Assembly (NCBI RefSeq): GCF_013267355.1
Contig: NZ_CP053985.1
Location: 310,001 to 374,000 of the forward strand
Direction: 5' to 3'
Length of the DNA: 64,000 nt
Source: Achromobacter pestifer
GTDB lineage: Bacteria > Pseudomonadota > Gammaproteobacteria > Burkholderiales > Burkholderiaceae_B
Below are positions 1-8,989 of this stretch, in pieces (position 1 is the first letter of the stretch; each line of letters opens with the position of its first letter). A program made the position numbers and the translations under genes. Under the pieces are notes generated by a model. The model did no database searches, was not told the origin of the DNA, and was given only the letters and a program-made list of their open reading frames with translations.

Positions 1-767
1 TGCATTGCCTGTTGTTCCGCCCGCAAGTGGCGATCGCTGCGGCTTTGCGCGGCCTGCGCGCGCAGCACGGGCCCCAGGCTGATCCCGAGCGCCTCGGCCT
101 GCGCCAAGGCTGCGGCCCAGTTGCGCGCAAGCGGACTGTTGCTGCGCTCCGCCAGGGCCTTGATCGCCGCGGTCCTCGAGACGCCCGCGCGCATCTCCGC
201 CAATGCATCGGCGAGCGCGTCGCGCAACACGCCGGGCGGCCCGCTTTGCGCCGCCATCTGCAAGGCCCCGTGCACGCTCAGCCCCGCCTCCACGCATAAG
301 GTCATCATGTCGAACACGAAGGGCAGGTCGCGTTCGATGCTGCGCCGCCGCTTGGTGCTCAAACTGCGCAGCCAGAGTCCTGGCGCGACGCCGGCCGTCA
401 GGGCAGACCCTAGCGTCCAAGGGATCCATCCCCAGGGCTGCGCCTGCGCCAGCACGATGGCCGCCGTCGCCGTCAGCCCGCCGGCGGCCACCGCCGCGCT
501 CCAGCACAGCGCCGCCACATGCGCGTAGCTGATGCCCGCAGGAAGTGCCGCCCGCTCGATCGCGCGAGTCAGCCGGATGCGCCAACGCCAGGTACACAAT
601 GGTCCCGCCAAGGGCGCCACCGCCGAAATCCAGGGCCAGGCCGCCCGCCACCACCACGGCAAGGCGGACGACGCGCCCTGACGGTCCAGCAGCAAGGGCT
701 TCAAGACCACCCACGCCAGCCACCCCGCGGCCAGTGCAGCCATCGACAGACTCAAGTACAGCCACAT
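1..767 (-). CDS. tadC: TadC-like inner-membrane pilus assembly protein (3' end outside window)
   Basis: Read directly from the reverse strand. An open frame starts at ATG 767-765 behind a GGGGAG ribosome site and runs off the left edge after about 255 codons. The start has hydrophobic segments (MWLYLSLSMAALAAGWLAWV), and a second hydrophobic block lies near residues 85-135. The cytoplasmic part has the type II secretion F signature: a DLPFVFDMMTLCVEAGLS-like helix and then helical A/L-rich sequence with GPPGVLRDALAD. TadC and TadB are the two GspF-type platform proteins of Tad pili. The gene lies 14 nt after tadB and is the last operon member visible, so genes further downstream are unknown. 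The family call is strong; the C-terminus is not seen. Confidence 0.85.
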   Translation of the reverse strand, partial: MWLYLSLSMAALAAGWLAWVVLKPLLLDRQGASSALPWWWRAAWPWISAVAPLAGPLCTWRWRIRLTRAIERAALPAGISYAHVAALCWSAAVAAGGLTATAAIVLAQAQPWGWIPWTLGSALTAGVAPGLWLRSLSTKRRRSIERDLPFVFDMMTLCVEAGLSVHGALQMAAQSGPPGVLRDALADALAEMRAGVSRTAAIKALAERSNSPLARNWAAALAQAEALGISLGPVLRAQAAQSRSDRHLRAEQQAM

Positions 768-781
768 CGCGCCCGCTCCCC

Positions 782-1627
782 TCAGATATCGATCCGGATG
801 ATGCGCCGGATCAGCAGCATGCCCACGGTTTCCAGTACCGCCACGATGGCCAGCACGCCCCAACCCACGGGCGTATGCCACAACAACCCCATGATGTCCG
901 GCTCCAGGCGATCCAGCACGGCAAGCAGCAGGAGAGGCAATGCCCCTACGATCCATGCCTGCAATCGCCCCTGTGAGGTCAGCGCCAGCAGCTTCGCCTG
1001 CAACTGCAGCCGGGCGCGCAGGGTTTGTGCGATGCTCTCCAGCGCCTCTGCCAGATTGCCGCCCGTCTGCGCCGCGATACGCATGGCCGCCACGACGAGC
1101 GCGGTCGAATCGGCCGGCATGCGGTCGCGCAGGTTCTCAAGCGCGGCATCCCAGGGCACTCCCATGCGCTGCTCGCGCAGCATCAAGCCGAACTCCTGGG
1201 CCAAGGGCGCGCCGCTCTGCTCGACAACATGGCGCAGGCCGGTCGTCAATGCCACGCCCGCTCGCAGGGCGGAGGCAAGCATCAACAGCGCCATCGGCAA
1301 TTGCTGCTCAAACCGCCTGGCGCGTCGGCGCCGCAGCGCGTTCACAAGCGCCCGAGGCAAGCGCGAAGCGAACGCCGCAGCCAAGGCGGCGACGAGGCCG
1401 CTGCCCGTTGCGGCAAAAGCCAGTCCTGCCGCCATCGAGGCGCAAGCCACGGCGCCTGCCCACAACTGGGCCGGGTCTATGAACAGGAACACCTCGCTCA
1501 GGCGCAGGCCCGCCTCCTGGGTGTAGACCTCGCGGTAGCGGCGCAGCGCCGGCGCAAACCAGCTCTGGGCGCGCCACGCCAGCAGCAGCACGGAGATCAT
1601 GGCGGCCCCCGCCGCCAGCCAGATCAT
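782..1627 (-). CDS. tadB: TadB-like type II secretion F domain protein
   Basis: A 281-residue inner-membrane platform protein for Tad/Flp pilus assembly. Two N-terminal hydrophobic segments (residues about 1-20 and 58-85) precede a cytoplasmic GspF-type domain. That domain carries [19 protein letters not shown], the [17 protein letters not shown] stretch and the [19 protein letters not shown] motif typical of the family. Two C-terminal membrane segments follow. The ATG overlaps the tadA stop by 4 nt (ATGA), which fixes the start and suggests translational coupling. TadB works with TadC and is driven by the TadA ATPase. Length is normal for the family. Confidence 0.9.
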   Translation of the reverse strand: MIWLAAGAAMISVLLLAWRAQSWFAPALRRYREVYTQEAGLRLSEVFLFIDPAQLWAGAVACASMAAGLAFAATGSGLVAALAAAFASRLPRALVNALRRRRARRFEQQLPMALLMLASALRAGVALTTGLRHVVEQSGAPLAQEFGLMLREQRMGVPWDAALENLRDRMPADSTALVVAAMRIAAQTGGNLAEALESIAQTLRARLQLQAKLLALTSQGRLQAWIVGALPLLLLAVLDRLEPDIMGLLWHTPVGWGVLAIVAVLETVGMLLIRRIIRIDI

Positions 1628-3318
1628 GGCGTTCCTTGCGAAAAAACGGCAATTCCCGGTCCCGCCTTCTCTGTGTTGGAGAACCAGGCGGGATCGATGG
1701 CCTCCCCGGCCTGTGACCCCTCGCGCGCGAAGCCGGGCAAGGCGCCACAGCCCGTAAAGCCCCGGACGCGGTCGTATCGGAAAAGATCCTGGAGCTGTAT
1801 GCGCCCGCTTTCCATGCCTGCGATCTCCGCGATCGATGTCACCACGCGCCGCCCGTCAGCCAGCCTGGCTTGCTGCACCACGATGTCCACGCTGGCCGCG
1901 ATGTGTTCGCGCACGGCCGCCAGAGGAAGGTCGAGGCCAGCCATCAGGATCATCGATTCCAGGCGCCCCAATGCATCGCGAGGCGAGTTGGCGTGCAGTG
2001 TCGTCAGGGATCCCTCGTGGCCGGTGTTCATGGCGGTCAGCATGTCGAACGCCTCCGGCCCACGGCACTCGCCCACCACGATCCGGTCTGGCCGCATGCG
2101 CAGCGCGTTGCGCACGAGTTCGCGGATGTCGATGCGCCCGCGCCCCTCCTGGTTGGCGGGCCGCGCCTCCAGCGCCACCAGATGATCGTGGTTCAGGCGC
2201 AGTTCCGCCGCGTCTTCGATGGTGACCACGCGTTCGCCATCGGGAATCTCGTTGGACAGGATGTTGAGCAACGTCGTCTTGCCGGCCCCGGTGCCTCCGG
2301 ATACCACCAGGTTCCTGCGCACCCTCACGCAGAGCGCCAGGAATTGCGCCATGGCGCCGCTCAGCGAACCGGCCGCGATCAGATCGGACATTCCGGGCCG
2401 ACGCAGCGGAAACTTGCGTATGGTCAGGCTCGCCCCCCTCAGGGCCACCGGTGGAATGATGGCGTGCACCCGGGATCCGTCAGCCAGGCGGGCATCCACC
2501 ATTGGGGAGCTTTCGTCAATGCGCCGCCCCAAAGGCGTGACGATGCGCTCGATGGCCCAGCGCAGCGATTGCTCGCTGGTGAAGGCCGCCTGATGGCGCG
2601 ACAAGCGGCCGGCACGCTCGACGTAGATCTCGTCATGGCGGTTGACCATGATCTCCGTGATGTCCGCGGCGGCGAGCAAGGGTTCCAGAGGTCCCAGGCC
2701 AACCGCTTCGTCCAGCACCTCGCGGCAAAGCGCGGCCCGATCAGCGCCCGGAGGCAAGTCGGCGTCGGTAGCGACGATGTGCGTCAGCAGCCGCTCGGCC
2801 TCGGCTCGCAGCATGACGTCGCTCATGCCCGCCACGTCACGGCGGCGCAGATCCAGCGCCGCCAGCAGCGCTGCATGCAGGCGCCGGCGGTCCTGCAACT
2901 GATGTTGCGGCGAGCGTAACGGTAACGGCGTCGGCGGCGCGGGTAGCATCGGCGGTTCCTGCGCTGCTGCGCTATCGCTGGCAACGCCGTCAGACGCCCG
3001 GTCGTCCGATCGTCCGGCCTGCTCGGGAATGAACGCCAGCGACACCCGCAGTCGACAAGGCCCGATCAGTATTTCGTCGTCAGGCAGTACTGGCGCGTGG
3101 CGCACGATCCTCTCGCCGTTCACCAGGGTTCCCCCCAGCGTGCCCAGGTCTTCGAGAACGATCCCTGATTCCTCCCGCGACAGCCGCGCATGCTGACGCC
3201 CCACCCGCCAATTCACGATGCGCAGCCCGCAATGGGCCCCGCGCCCGATGAGTACGGGAGGGGCTATCGTCGATCGGTGCACGGTGGCGTCCTCGAACAT
3301 CATTTCTATGTCGATCAT
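1624..3318 (-). CDS. tadA: TadA/CpaF-type pilus ATPase with N-terminal FHA domain
   Basis: A 564-residue secretion ATPase powering Flp pilus assembly. The start is MIDIEM at 3318, in a 4-nt ATGA overlap with the preceding secretin gene; the frame is open further upstream but that is not used. Residues about 20-95 form a forkhead-associated fold (GRG at 25-27, VGRQHA at 39-44, LGGTLVNG at 61-68). A Pro/Ala linker follows (about 100-140). The CpaF ATPase occupies 160-530, with Walker A GGTGAGKT at 341-348, RIVVGE Walker B near 412-417 and the His box [12 protein letters not shown] at 434-445. Usual CpaF proteins lack the FHA domain. In this FHA domain the phosphothreonine-contacting Ser and Asn are both Gly, so ligand binding may differ. 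The last about 40 residues are poorly conserved. Confidence 0.92.
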   Translation of the reverse strand: MIDIEMMFEDATVHRSTIAPPVLIGRGAHCGLRIVNWRVGRQHARLSREESGIVLEDLGTLGGTLVNGERIVRHAPVLPDDEILIGPCRLRVSLAFIPEQAGRSDDRASDGVASDSAAAQEPPMLPAPPTPLPLRSPQHQLQDRRRLHAALLAALDLRRRDVAGMSDVMLRAEAERLLTHIVATDADLPPGADRAALCREVLDEAVGLGPLEPLLAAADITEIMVNRHDEIYVERAGRLSRHQAAFTSEQSLRWAIERIVTPLGRRIDESSPMVDARLADGSRVHAIIPPVALRGASLTIRKFPLRRPGMSDLIAAGSLSGAMAQFLALCVRVRRNLVVSGGTGAGKTTLLNILSNEIPDGERVVTIEDAAELRLNHDHLVALEARPANQEGRGRIDIRELVRNALRMRPDRIVVGECRGPEAFDMLTAMNTGHEGSLTTLHANSPRDALGRLESMILMAGLDLPLAAVREHIAASVDIVVQQARLADGRRVVTSIAEIAGMESGRIQLQDLFRYDRVRGFTGCGALPGFAREGSQAGEAIDPAWFSNTEKAGPGIAVFSQGTP

Positions 3319-4685
3319 GGCCTCGCTTCCGGTAGAAAAATCGGGGCATCGCCTTGTGGCGCCCCCCACTGCGAACCCGCGCCCGAGTAGGCATCCCATC
3401 CTGCCGCGGCAGGCACGGCGGTTCCAAGGCGCGGCGGCACGGGAAAAGCCGCCTCCAGCACGCCCCGCCCCCGCCGCACACGGTCCGCCATGGCAGGCTC
3501 GGCCTGCGTAATGAGCTTGGGCGTCACGAATATGGCGAGTTCGGTTTCCCGCAACTGATAGCGCCGCGAAGAAAACAAGGCGCCCAGAACCGGAATGTCC
3601 TTCAGCCATGGCAGGCCATCGGTTTCTTCGTCCCGCTCGCGCGACAGGAAGCCACCGATGACCAGCGTATCGCCGGACCGCACGTTGAACTCGGTGGATG
3701 CGCGGCGCGTGCGCAACGCCGGCCCGCCGGGCACGCTCAGCGCGTTGTCCACCGAACTCGCCTCTACCTCGATCAGGGATCGGATGACTCCGTTGCGGTC
3801 GATGCGAGGGGTAATCCTGAGCATGACGCCGTAGGGCTTGAACAAGGTGGTCGAATTGCCGCGCGTATCGGTCGATGAGTAAGGGACCTCTCCACCGGCC
3901 AGGAAGGTGGCGCTGGCGCCGCTGCGCGCAAGCAATTGCGGTTGGGCCAGCATGACGGCCTCGCCGCTTTGAGCCAGCATCGCGATGCGGGACGACAACA
4001 GGGCGTTGACGCCGAAGTAGCCGGCCGCCGATGAGGCCGGGCCCACCGTTTCTATGATCCCTTCTCCCGGGCGGCTCATGCGCCCCCGTGACCCTGCGTC
4101 CCAGGCCAGACCAGCATTGATGCCCCCCTGGGACAGCCCGTCCCAGCGCACGCCCAGATCTCTCAGCCTTGAGGTGGGGATCTCCACGACCTGCACGTCC
4201 AGCTGCACCATGCGGTCCCAGCCCACTTGCCCGGTAAAGTCCAGCACGGCGGGATAGCGGTCCGCCAGCGCGGTGATGCGCAAACGGTCATCGTCGGAAA
4301 GGTCGTCGCCCTCGATCAGGATGCGGCCGCCCACCTCCGTACTGCGCGCACCGGGGATGCGGGCAAGCAAGGCCTCGACTTCCGCCCGCAGGCGCGGCGC
4401 CCCGGCCGGCACGACCCTCAGTTCATAGGCCTTGGCACGGCCGCCATTCGCCCAGACATGCATGGACGACACGCCCTCGGCGCGGGCGAACACCACGACC
4501 TCGCGCCCTTCGGTCTCGATGGCGCCGATTACCTGGCCATTGCCTATCGCCACGCGCTTGACTCCAGGGTGCGACAGGATCCGCGTTTCGCCCACCTGAA
4601 GTTCGATCACTTCGTCCTGCGGCCTCGCTGCCGGGCTGAACAGGCAGAGCGCCAGGGCAAACAGGCTGACGACGGCATGCTTCAT
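3315..4685 (-). CDS. rcpA: RcpA/CpaC-type outer-membrane secretin of the Tad pilus
   Basis: A 456-residue secretin with a signal peptide (MKHAVVSLFALALCLFSPAA). The N-terminal pilus secretin domain includes the VGETRILSHPGVKRVAIGN block, a BON-like region follows, and the C-terminal secretin core has LAQPQLLARSGASATFLAGG, VGVMLRITPRI-type strands, VRSGDTLVIGGFL and WLKDIPVLGALF. It would form the outer-membrane channel for the Flp pilus. Its start overlaps the cpaB stop and its stop overlaps tadA, both by 4 nt. About 60 C-terminal residues after the secretin core are rich in Pro, Gly and Ala and are variable. Confidence 0.93.
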   Translation of the reverse strand: MKHAVVSLFALALCLFSPAARPQDEVIELQVGETRILSHPGVKRVAIGNGQVIGAIETEGREVVVFARAEGVSSMHVWANGGRAKAYELRVVPAGAPRLRAEVEALLARIPGARSTEVGGRILIEGDDLSDDDRLRITALADRYPAVLDFTGQVGWDRMVQLDVQVVEIPTSRLRDLGVRWDGLSQGGINAGLAWDAGSRGRMSRPGEGIIETVGPASSAAGYFGVNALLSSRIAMLAQSGEAVMLAQPQLLARSGASATFLAGGEVPYSSTDTRGNSTTLFKPYGVMLRITPRIDRNGVIRSLIEVEASSVDNALSVPGGPALRTRRASTEFNVRSGDTLVIGGFLSRERDEETDGLPWLKDIPVLGALFSSRRYQLRETELAIFVTPKLITQAEPAMADRVRRGRGVLEAAFPVPPRLGTAVPAAAGWDAYSGAGSQWGAPQGDAPIFLPEARP

Positions 4686-5539
4686 GGCCGTTCCTTCTTG
4701 AATTCGGTCTCCCGGACTGCCGCTGCCAGATCCGGCGCGCCCTCGCCCATCCTGGACTCCAGCCGATCGCCGTACAGGATGGTCACGCCGGACGCGGTTG
4801 ACGGCCCCGAGTCCAACCCTATCAACGAAGCAAGGTCGCCTTGGGCTGCGCCGCTGACGACTGCGGCATCGTCGCGATGACGCAGCATGGCGGTCAGCGC
4901 CCCGCTCTGCCGCGCCGCCACGAATCGCATCGCCTCATCGGGCGTGGCAGCCAAGGTGATGTTGCCACCCTTGCCTACGCCGTCGGCTTCGCCCCCTACC
5001 ATCAGCACGCGCATGCCTTGCAGAAGAGGTACCGTCAGTTCTCGCTGGCGATGGGCAAAACTCACGTAGATATCAATGGCATCGCCCACGCGCAGCACAT
5101 CCGCCAGGCCGCCCAGGTCCGCCGCCGCCACCGTCAACGCGCGTTGCCCCCTATGCAGGCGGGACGCCAAGGCCGGAACCGGCGCAGTGAACGTCAGATG
5201 CCCCCGAAGCAAAGGTTCACCATTGGCGACATCGGCCAGCAAGGTGGCGCCTAGCAGGCTGGAAAGATCCAGGGGGTCGATGCTGGCCCGCGAAGCCCAT
5301 GGCTGCGGGATCTCGCGCACGGCGAGATGCACCTCTTCGAGCTGCGTGCCGGCAGGCAGGTCATACGCCGCGACCAGCCGGCTGACCATGGGCGTTCGCG
5401 CCTCGGCCTCCAGCGCCTGGACCCGCTGCTGCACATGCTCTCGCACCGCCCACGCGGACACAAGGCCCGCAATCAGCGCGATGGCATACACGCCCGTTCT
5501 GCGCAGGCGCTGCAAGACATGGGTAAGCCAGTTCATCAT
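4682..5539 (-). CDS. cpaB: CpaB/RcpC-type Flp pilus assembly protein
   Basis: A 285-residue protein beginning MMNWLTHVL at 5539, chosen because its ATG overlaps the upstream stop (ATGA). One N-terminal membrane segment (GVYAIALIAGLVSAWAV) is followed by an SAF-like domain (LVAAYDLPAGTQLEEVHLAV) and the RcpC/CpaB domain (RALTVAAADLGGLADVLRVGDAIDI-type sequence, then NITLAATPDEAMRFVAARQSG). CpaB proteins are periplasmic, bind peptidoglycan in some systems and help secretin function. It sits next to the secretin gene, as in most tad loci. The frame extends upstream but overlaps the neighbouring gene, so the longer form was not used. Confidence 0.9.
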   Translation of the reverse strand: MMNWLTHVLQRLRRTGVYAIALIAGLVSAWAVREHVQQRVQALEAEARTPMVSRLVAAYDLPAGTQLEEVHLAVREIPQPWASRASIDPLDLSSLLGATLLADVANGEPLLRGHLTFTAPVPALASRLHRGQRALTVAAADLGGLADVLRVGDAIDIYVSFAHRQRELTVPLLQGMRVLMVGGEADGVGKGGNITLAATPDEAMRFVAARQSGALTAMLRHRDDAAVVSGAAQGDLASLIGLDSGPSTASGVTILYGDRLESRMGEGAPDLAAAVRETEFKKERP

Positions 5540-6330
5540 GGCGTTCTGCCGCTGACCAGAAGCCCGCTGCCGCCTTCCAGCGGCACCAGCGACAACCGCA
5601 TGCGCGCGCCCGGGCGGACCCACCAAGGTGCCGATTCCTCGGATGCCGGCATGCGGCGCCAGCCATGCTGGGACAAACGCTCCTCCAACAGCGGAGCCAA
5701 CTGCCCGGGCGGCAAAGCGTATTGCCAGATGCTCTCGGAAACCCGCACGCCGTCCTCCATCACCGCTATGTCCAGCCTCAGACGCGCGCCGAGCGGGAGC
5801 CAGGCAGGCGACGGGCTGTCCGGCGCAGCCAGGAGGCTGACCGCCGAAACGCTGCCAGCGGTTCGGCGTGCGCCCAGTCCTTCCATTTGGACGACCCATC
5901 GCTCCTGCCCCACCTGGCCGGACAGAATGGCCTGGCCGGACAACACATTGAGGTCGGCCAGCGCAGGCTGCTGGGCGGACAGATGGCGGATCAGTTCGGG
6001 CGTGGTGAGCGGCGTGTCAAATATCAGCACCCGCGCCGGGATTCCATGCAGCCAGATGCTCTCCGCCAGCAGGCCGCGCTGCGAACCTGCAGGAAAACGC
6101 AAGGCCTCCAGCGCGGTGACGCCGGGCGTGGTCCTGCCGGTTGTCCCCGCTTTCCCGCCCTCGGTCGCGAGATCCTGTCCGGCGGCGACGTTGCGCCAGC
6201 CCACGGCCGCCACAGCCAGAGCGCCAGCCAGCAAGAGGCGCAGGGTCCGTGCCATGGCGAGCGTCCGCCAACCGCGCCCCCACGGCGCAGCCAGACCGGC
6301 AGAAGTTGCCGACAAGCACAGTCCGGTCAT
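5536..6330 (-). CDS. Unrecognised Tad-operon protein with N-terminal membrane segment
   Basis: A 264-residue protein, start MTGLCLS at 6330 (ATGA overlap with the TadE-like gene). One hydrophobic segment (about residues 27-45, TLRLLLAGALAVAAVGW) suggests a membrane anchor or uncleaved signal. The rest looks periplasmic: acidic and Pro/Leu-rich, with short beta-like stretches such as VLIFDTPLTTPELIRHLSAQ and ERWVVQMEGLGARRTAGSVS. No catalytic motif was recognised. Its position between the TadE pseudopilin and CpaB, and coupling on both sides, argue that it belongs to the pilus apparatus, perhaps as a minor-pilin partner or a secretin/CpaB accessory. That role is inference. Confidence 0.75.
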   Translation of the reverse strand: MTGLCLSATSAGLAAPWGRGWRTLAMARTLRLLLAGALAVAAVGWRNVAAGQDLATEGGKAGTTGRTTPGVTALEALRFPAGSQRGLLAESIWLHGIPARVLIFDTPLTTPELIRHLSAQQPALADLNVLSGQAILSGQVGQERWVVQMEGLGARRTAGSVSAVSLLAAPDSPSPAWLPLGARLRLDIAVMEDGVRVSESIWQYALPPGQLAPLLEERLSQHGWRRMPASEESAPWWVRPGARMRLSLVPLEGGSGLLVSGRTP

Positions 6331-6944
6331 TTTCCCGCTCCCTTGCGGCTGGCGAGCCGGTCCGCGGGTACCACATCCGCCCATTCGGACAGCCAGTCCA
6401 GCGACAGGCCAGGCCTGCGCCATGGCCCGTCCAGGCGATCGATGACAGGCTTCAAGCGCCGAGCCTCAGCCAGCGAGGCGCTTTCCGCCTTGCGCCAGGA
6501 CGTAGGCGCCCGGGCGATGCGGCGCTGCGTATCGGCATCGCCGTGCGCATATCCGGCGCCGCTTGCCACCTGCGTTCGGCGGGTGATGTGCAGCCAAGCC
6601 GCATTGTCCCGGTCATGGCGGACGGTGCTTGCGGTCGCTGACAGCAGCCTCAGGTCCACGCCGAACCATTCGTCCTGCAAGGCAGAGACCCGCGCCGGCG
6701 CGATACCGGGCAGCGGCGCGGTCTTGCCCGACAGCGCCATGCCCCGAGGCGCGTGCTGGTTCTGCATGGGTTGCCCCAACGCGCCAGCCATGGCGGCTTT
6801 GCGGCTGGCCTGTGCCATTTCCAGCGCCGTGAACTGCAATCCGCCTATCCAGGACCCCGCCCAAAGCAGCAGGGCGAGCAGCGGCAGCATCAGCAACGCT
6901 TCGATCAGGGCCTGCCCTCGCTGCCAGGTGCGTATCCGGTTCAT
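6327..6944 (-). CDS. TadE-like pseudopilin
   Basis: A 205-residue protein with the TadE arrangement: a short basic start, then RGQALIEALLMLPLLALLLW (residues 9-28). The Glu of the ALIEAL element matches the TadE motif that precedes the single membrane helix. The remainder is a periplasmic globular part with no recognised catalytic motif. TadE pseudopilins are processed by a prepilin peptidase and join the Flp assembly; no such peptidase gene lies in the visible operon. The ATG overlaps the upstream stop by 4 nt. Confidence 0.8.
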   Translation of the reverse strand: MNRIRTWQRGQALIEALLMLPLLALLLWAGSWIGGLQFTALEMAQASRKAAMAGALGQPMQNQHAPRGMALSGKTAPLPGIAPARVSALQDEWFGVDLRLLSATASTVRHDRDNAAWLHITRRTQVASGAGYAHGDADTQRRIARAPTSWRKAESASLAEARRLKPVIDRLDGPWRRPGLSLDWLSEWADVVPADRLASRKGAGK

Positions 6945-8359
6945 GGCGCCCGCCTTGCCTGCGCGGCCTCGCCGGCCGTAATGGCGGACAAGCGCGCTTG
7001 CCAGTAAGGACGGAACAGCGTGGCAAGCTCATCCCGGCCATCGGCACGGCGTTCCGGCCGAGCAAAGTAGGTCTCTGCCGCCGAGGTCACCGTGACAGCA
7101 TCCTCCGGACCCAGGGCGGCATAGCGGAATCGCCCCACGGGCGCCCGGACCGCGCTGTCCGCATCCGTGGTTTTCAAGGAAGAACCGGCAAGCCGGACGG
7201 CCACCGCGAAGCGCAGGGGCTCGCCGCTGCGCGGCAAGGCGATGTCGCGATAGGCCGGCAGGCCCCGGCCCGGCCAGCGCTGGGCGGCAGCCATGGCGTA
7301 CGAATTGGCCATGGGATTGCTGATGTCCTTGAGCAGATCCCAATTCGTCGACAGCTCCACCCAGCGCCAGAAATCCTGGTCGGAAAAATCGAGAGGCGGC
7401 TCATCGACGTACTCAAGACCTTCGGGAGCCTTGATCTTCTGGCCCTGCGCCGTGCCCCAGCCCATGGCGTATTCGCGAAAGTAGCAGCCCCGCCAGCGGT
7501 TGAAGCGCAGCGCATGATATGACTGGGTATCGAGTGCGCCCCAGCGTCCGTCCGGCCCCAACCACGTGTAGCCGCGGCGCCGCAGCTCATGGCGATGCAA
7601 GGGGCATAACGGGTGGACCATCCAAGGATTGCGGCGCGTGGCGTTGCGGCGGTTGAGAAAACCATAGCGTTGCGCCGCCTGCTCGACCGCGGGCCGCAGG
7701 CCGGCCTGCCGCGTGGCCAGCTGGCGCCCCACGTAGCCCGGCCAGCCATCGGTCAGCAGCCGCAGGCTCGCGCCGCGGCCAGGCGCGGCATCGGCGCCGG
7801 ACGCAGGGGCGCCGTCCGACAGATTGGCGGACAACACCTTGTTCATGATGCGCTCGCGCGAGGCCGCCAGACCGGCGACAGCGGACGCCGCGCTTGCTTC
7901 CAGGACCTGGTGGACCACTCGGTCGTGCTCGCCAAACGCCGATGCGAGCCTCTGTTCGGCATCGGGCACGGCCCGCGCCGTTTGATAGGCGGCCCCCACA
8001 TCAGGGCCAAACAGCATGGCGATCAGGCCGGCGGGCGGATTGCCACGGTTGCGCTGTGCCTGCATGGCGCGGGCATACTGCGCGGACGCAGCCAGCGTGA
8101 CCAGATGCGCCATGGCGACCTGATGCGCGATCTGTGTCCGGTTGATGTAGGCCAGGGCATTGAGCGCGCGGGCTTGTTCCAGCGCTCCGCTATACGCCGC
8201 CGCGTCCGCGGCATGCGTCAGCCGTTGGCGCGCACCCACGGTCTGCCCCAGGTTGTACAGGAAGACCAGGGAGATGCCCCCCGCCGCCGCCATCAGCAGA
8301 CCCAGGACCAGCGCCTGGCCCCGCTGTTGGACCAGCGATGCGCAAACACGCGTAGTCAC
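6941..8359 (-). CDS. TadG-like Tad pilus protein
   Basis: A 472-residue protein starting at GTG 8359, a GTGA overlap with the pilin gene stop; the frame is open further upstream but would cross that gene. The N-terminus has the TadG signature RGQALVLGLLMAAAGGISLV followed by ARQRLTHAADAAAYSGAL, which is the DUF2134-like helix after the membrane segment. No clear von Willebrand A domain or MIDAS motif was recognised in the rest, unlike long TadG proteins. The C-terminal two thirds are Trp/Arg/Tyr-rich and probably periplasmic. The likely role is a membrane-anchored pseudopilin-like component of the Flp pilus. Confidence 0.8.
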   Translation of the reverse strand: MTTRVCASLVQQRGQALVLGLLMAAAGGISLVFLYNLGQTVGARQRLTHAADAAAYSGALEQARALNALAYINRTQIAHQVAMAHLVTLAASAQYARAMQAQRNRGNPPAGLIAMLFGPDVGAAYQTARAVPDAEQRLASAFGEHDRVVHQVLEASAASAVAGLAASRERIMNKVLSANLSDGAPASGADAAPGRGASLRLLTDGWPGYVGRQLATRQAGLRPAVEQAAQRYGFLNRRNATRRNPWMVHPLCPLHRHELRRRGYTWLGPDGRWGALDTQSYHALRFNRWRGCYFREYAMGWGTAQGQKIKAPEGLEYVDEPPLDFSDQDFWRWVELSTNWDLLKDISNPMANSYAMAAAQRWPGRGLPAYRDIALPRSGEPLRFAVAVRLAGSSLKTTDADSAVRAPVGRFRYAALGPEDAVTVTSAAETYFARPERRADGRDELATLFRPYWQARLSAITAGEAAQARRAP

Positions 8360-8622
8360 TTCGCGTCCGTGGCGTTGCCGGTGAAGGATTTGAGCGTACG
8401 AGCCTTGGTCTGGGCCGCCGCTTTCTGCGCTGCCTGTTGCGCCGCGCGGCTCTGTGCGCCGCCGTCCTCGCCGGCGAGTTCGCGCGCCATGGCGGCGGTC
8501 TGCGACCGCACCACCTGGCCGAAGTACTGATACACCGCAATGGCGGCCACCGCGACCAAGGCCACGACCACGATGTATTCGGTCATGCCCTGTCCCAACT
8601 GACGCTTCCGTAACCCTGACAT
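8356..8622 (-). CDS. Flp-type pilin-like protein
   Basis: An 88-residue protein with a class III prepilin leader: LRKRQLG then QGMTEY. Cleavage after Gly10 would place Glu at +5 and Tyr at +6, the Flp pattern. It is followed by the hydrophobic segment IVVVALVAVAAIAVYQYFG. The tail (about residues 48-88) is Ala/Gln/Lys-rich and longer than in standard Flp pilins of 50-65 residues. The gene has a GGAGAA ribosome site and is the first of the operon. It could be the major pilin or a pseudopilin; the length leaves this open. Confidence 0.8.
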   Translation of the reverse strand: MSGLRKRQLGQGMTEYIVVVALVAVAAIAVYQYFGQVVRSQTAAMARELAGEDGGAQSRAAQQAAQKAAAQTKARTLKSFTGNATDAK

Positions 8623-8773
8623 ATCCGTTCTCCGGCACTGTGAAGACAGGCGTCAGTGTCGGCGTCCGGCCCCGGCGTCGCCATTCGCGGATGCCGAGGC
8701 GGCTAAAGTGGTCACGGGTCCGTTGACAGCTCACGGACTGCAGCGGCCGCCGCGCAAGCGGCACGAATCTTGT

Positions 8774-8795
8774 AACCCTTTAATATTCAAGGGTT
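8774..8795. promoter_or_regulatory. Inverted repeat in the tad operon promoter region
   Basis: Between the pilin gene and the next gene upstream there are 367 non-coding bases (8623-8989). Inside is a perfect 7-bp inverted repeat, AACCCTT-N8-AAGGGTT, with an AT-rich centre. The symmetry suggests a dimeric regulator site. It is about 150 nt before the pilin start codon. No convincing -35/-10 pair was assigned. Nothing else was recognised in the interval. Confidence 0.4.
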
Positions 8796-8989
8796 TTCCC
8801 TATTGCCGGGCGTATGACTCAGCAGTAGATTTGAGTTGCCGGGCTGTCTGACACCCATCGCGTGCGAAGCCGGGCAGGAGCGCCTCAGACTCACCTTGAG
8901 CTGGGGCGCTCTTCCATTTTGCAACGCGCAAATGCGCGCCGCCCTCAAGGATGCGGCCCGGCCCGCCATGCCCCGCAGCCATCCCCGCC

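Noticed and set aside
1624..3609. 661-residue form of TadA starting 97 codons upstream
   Set aside because: That extension lies within the secretin gene; the ATGA-overlap start at 3318 fits the rest of the operon.
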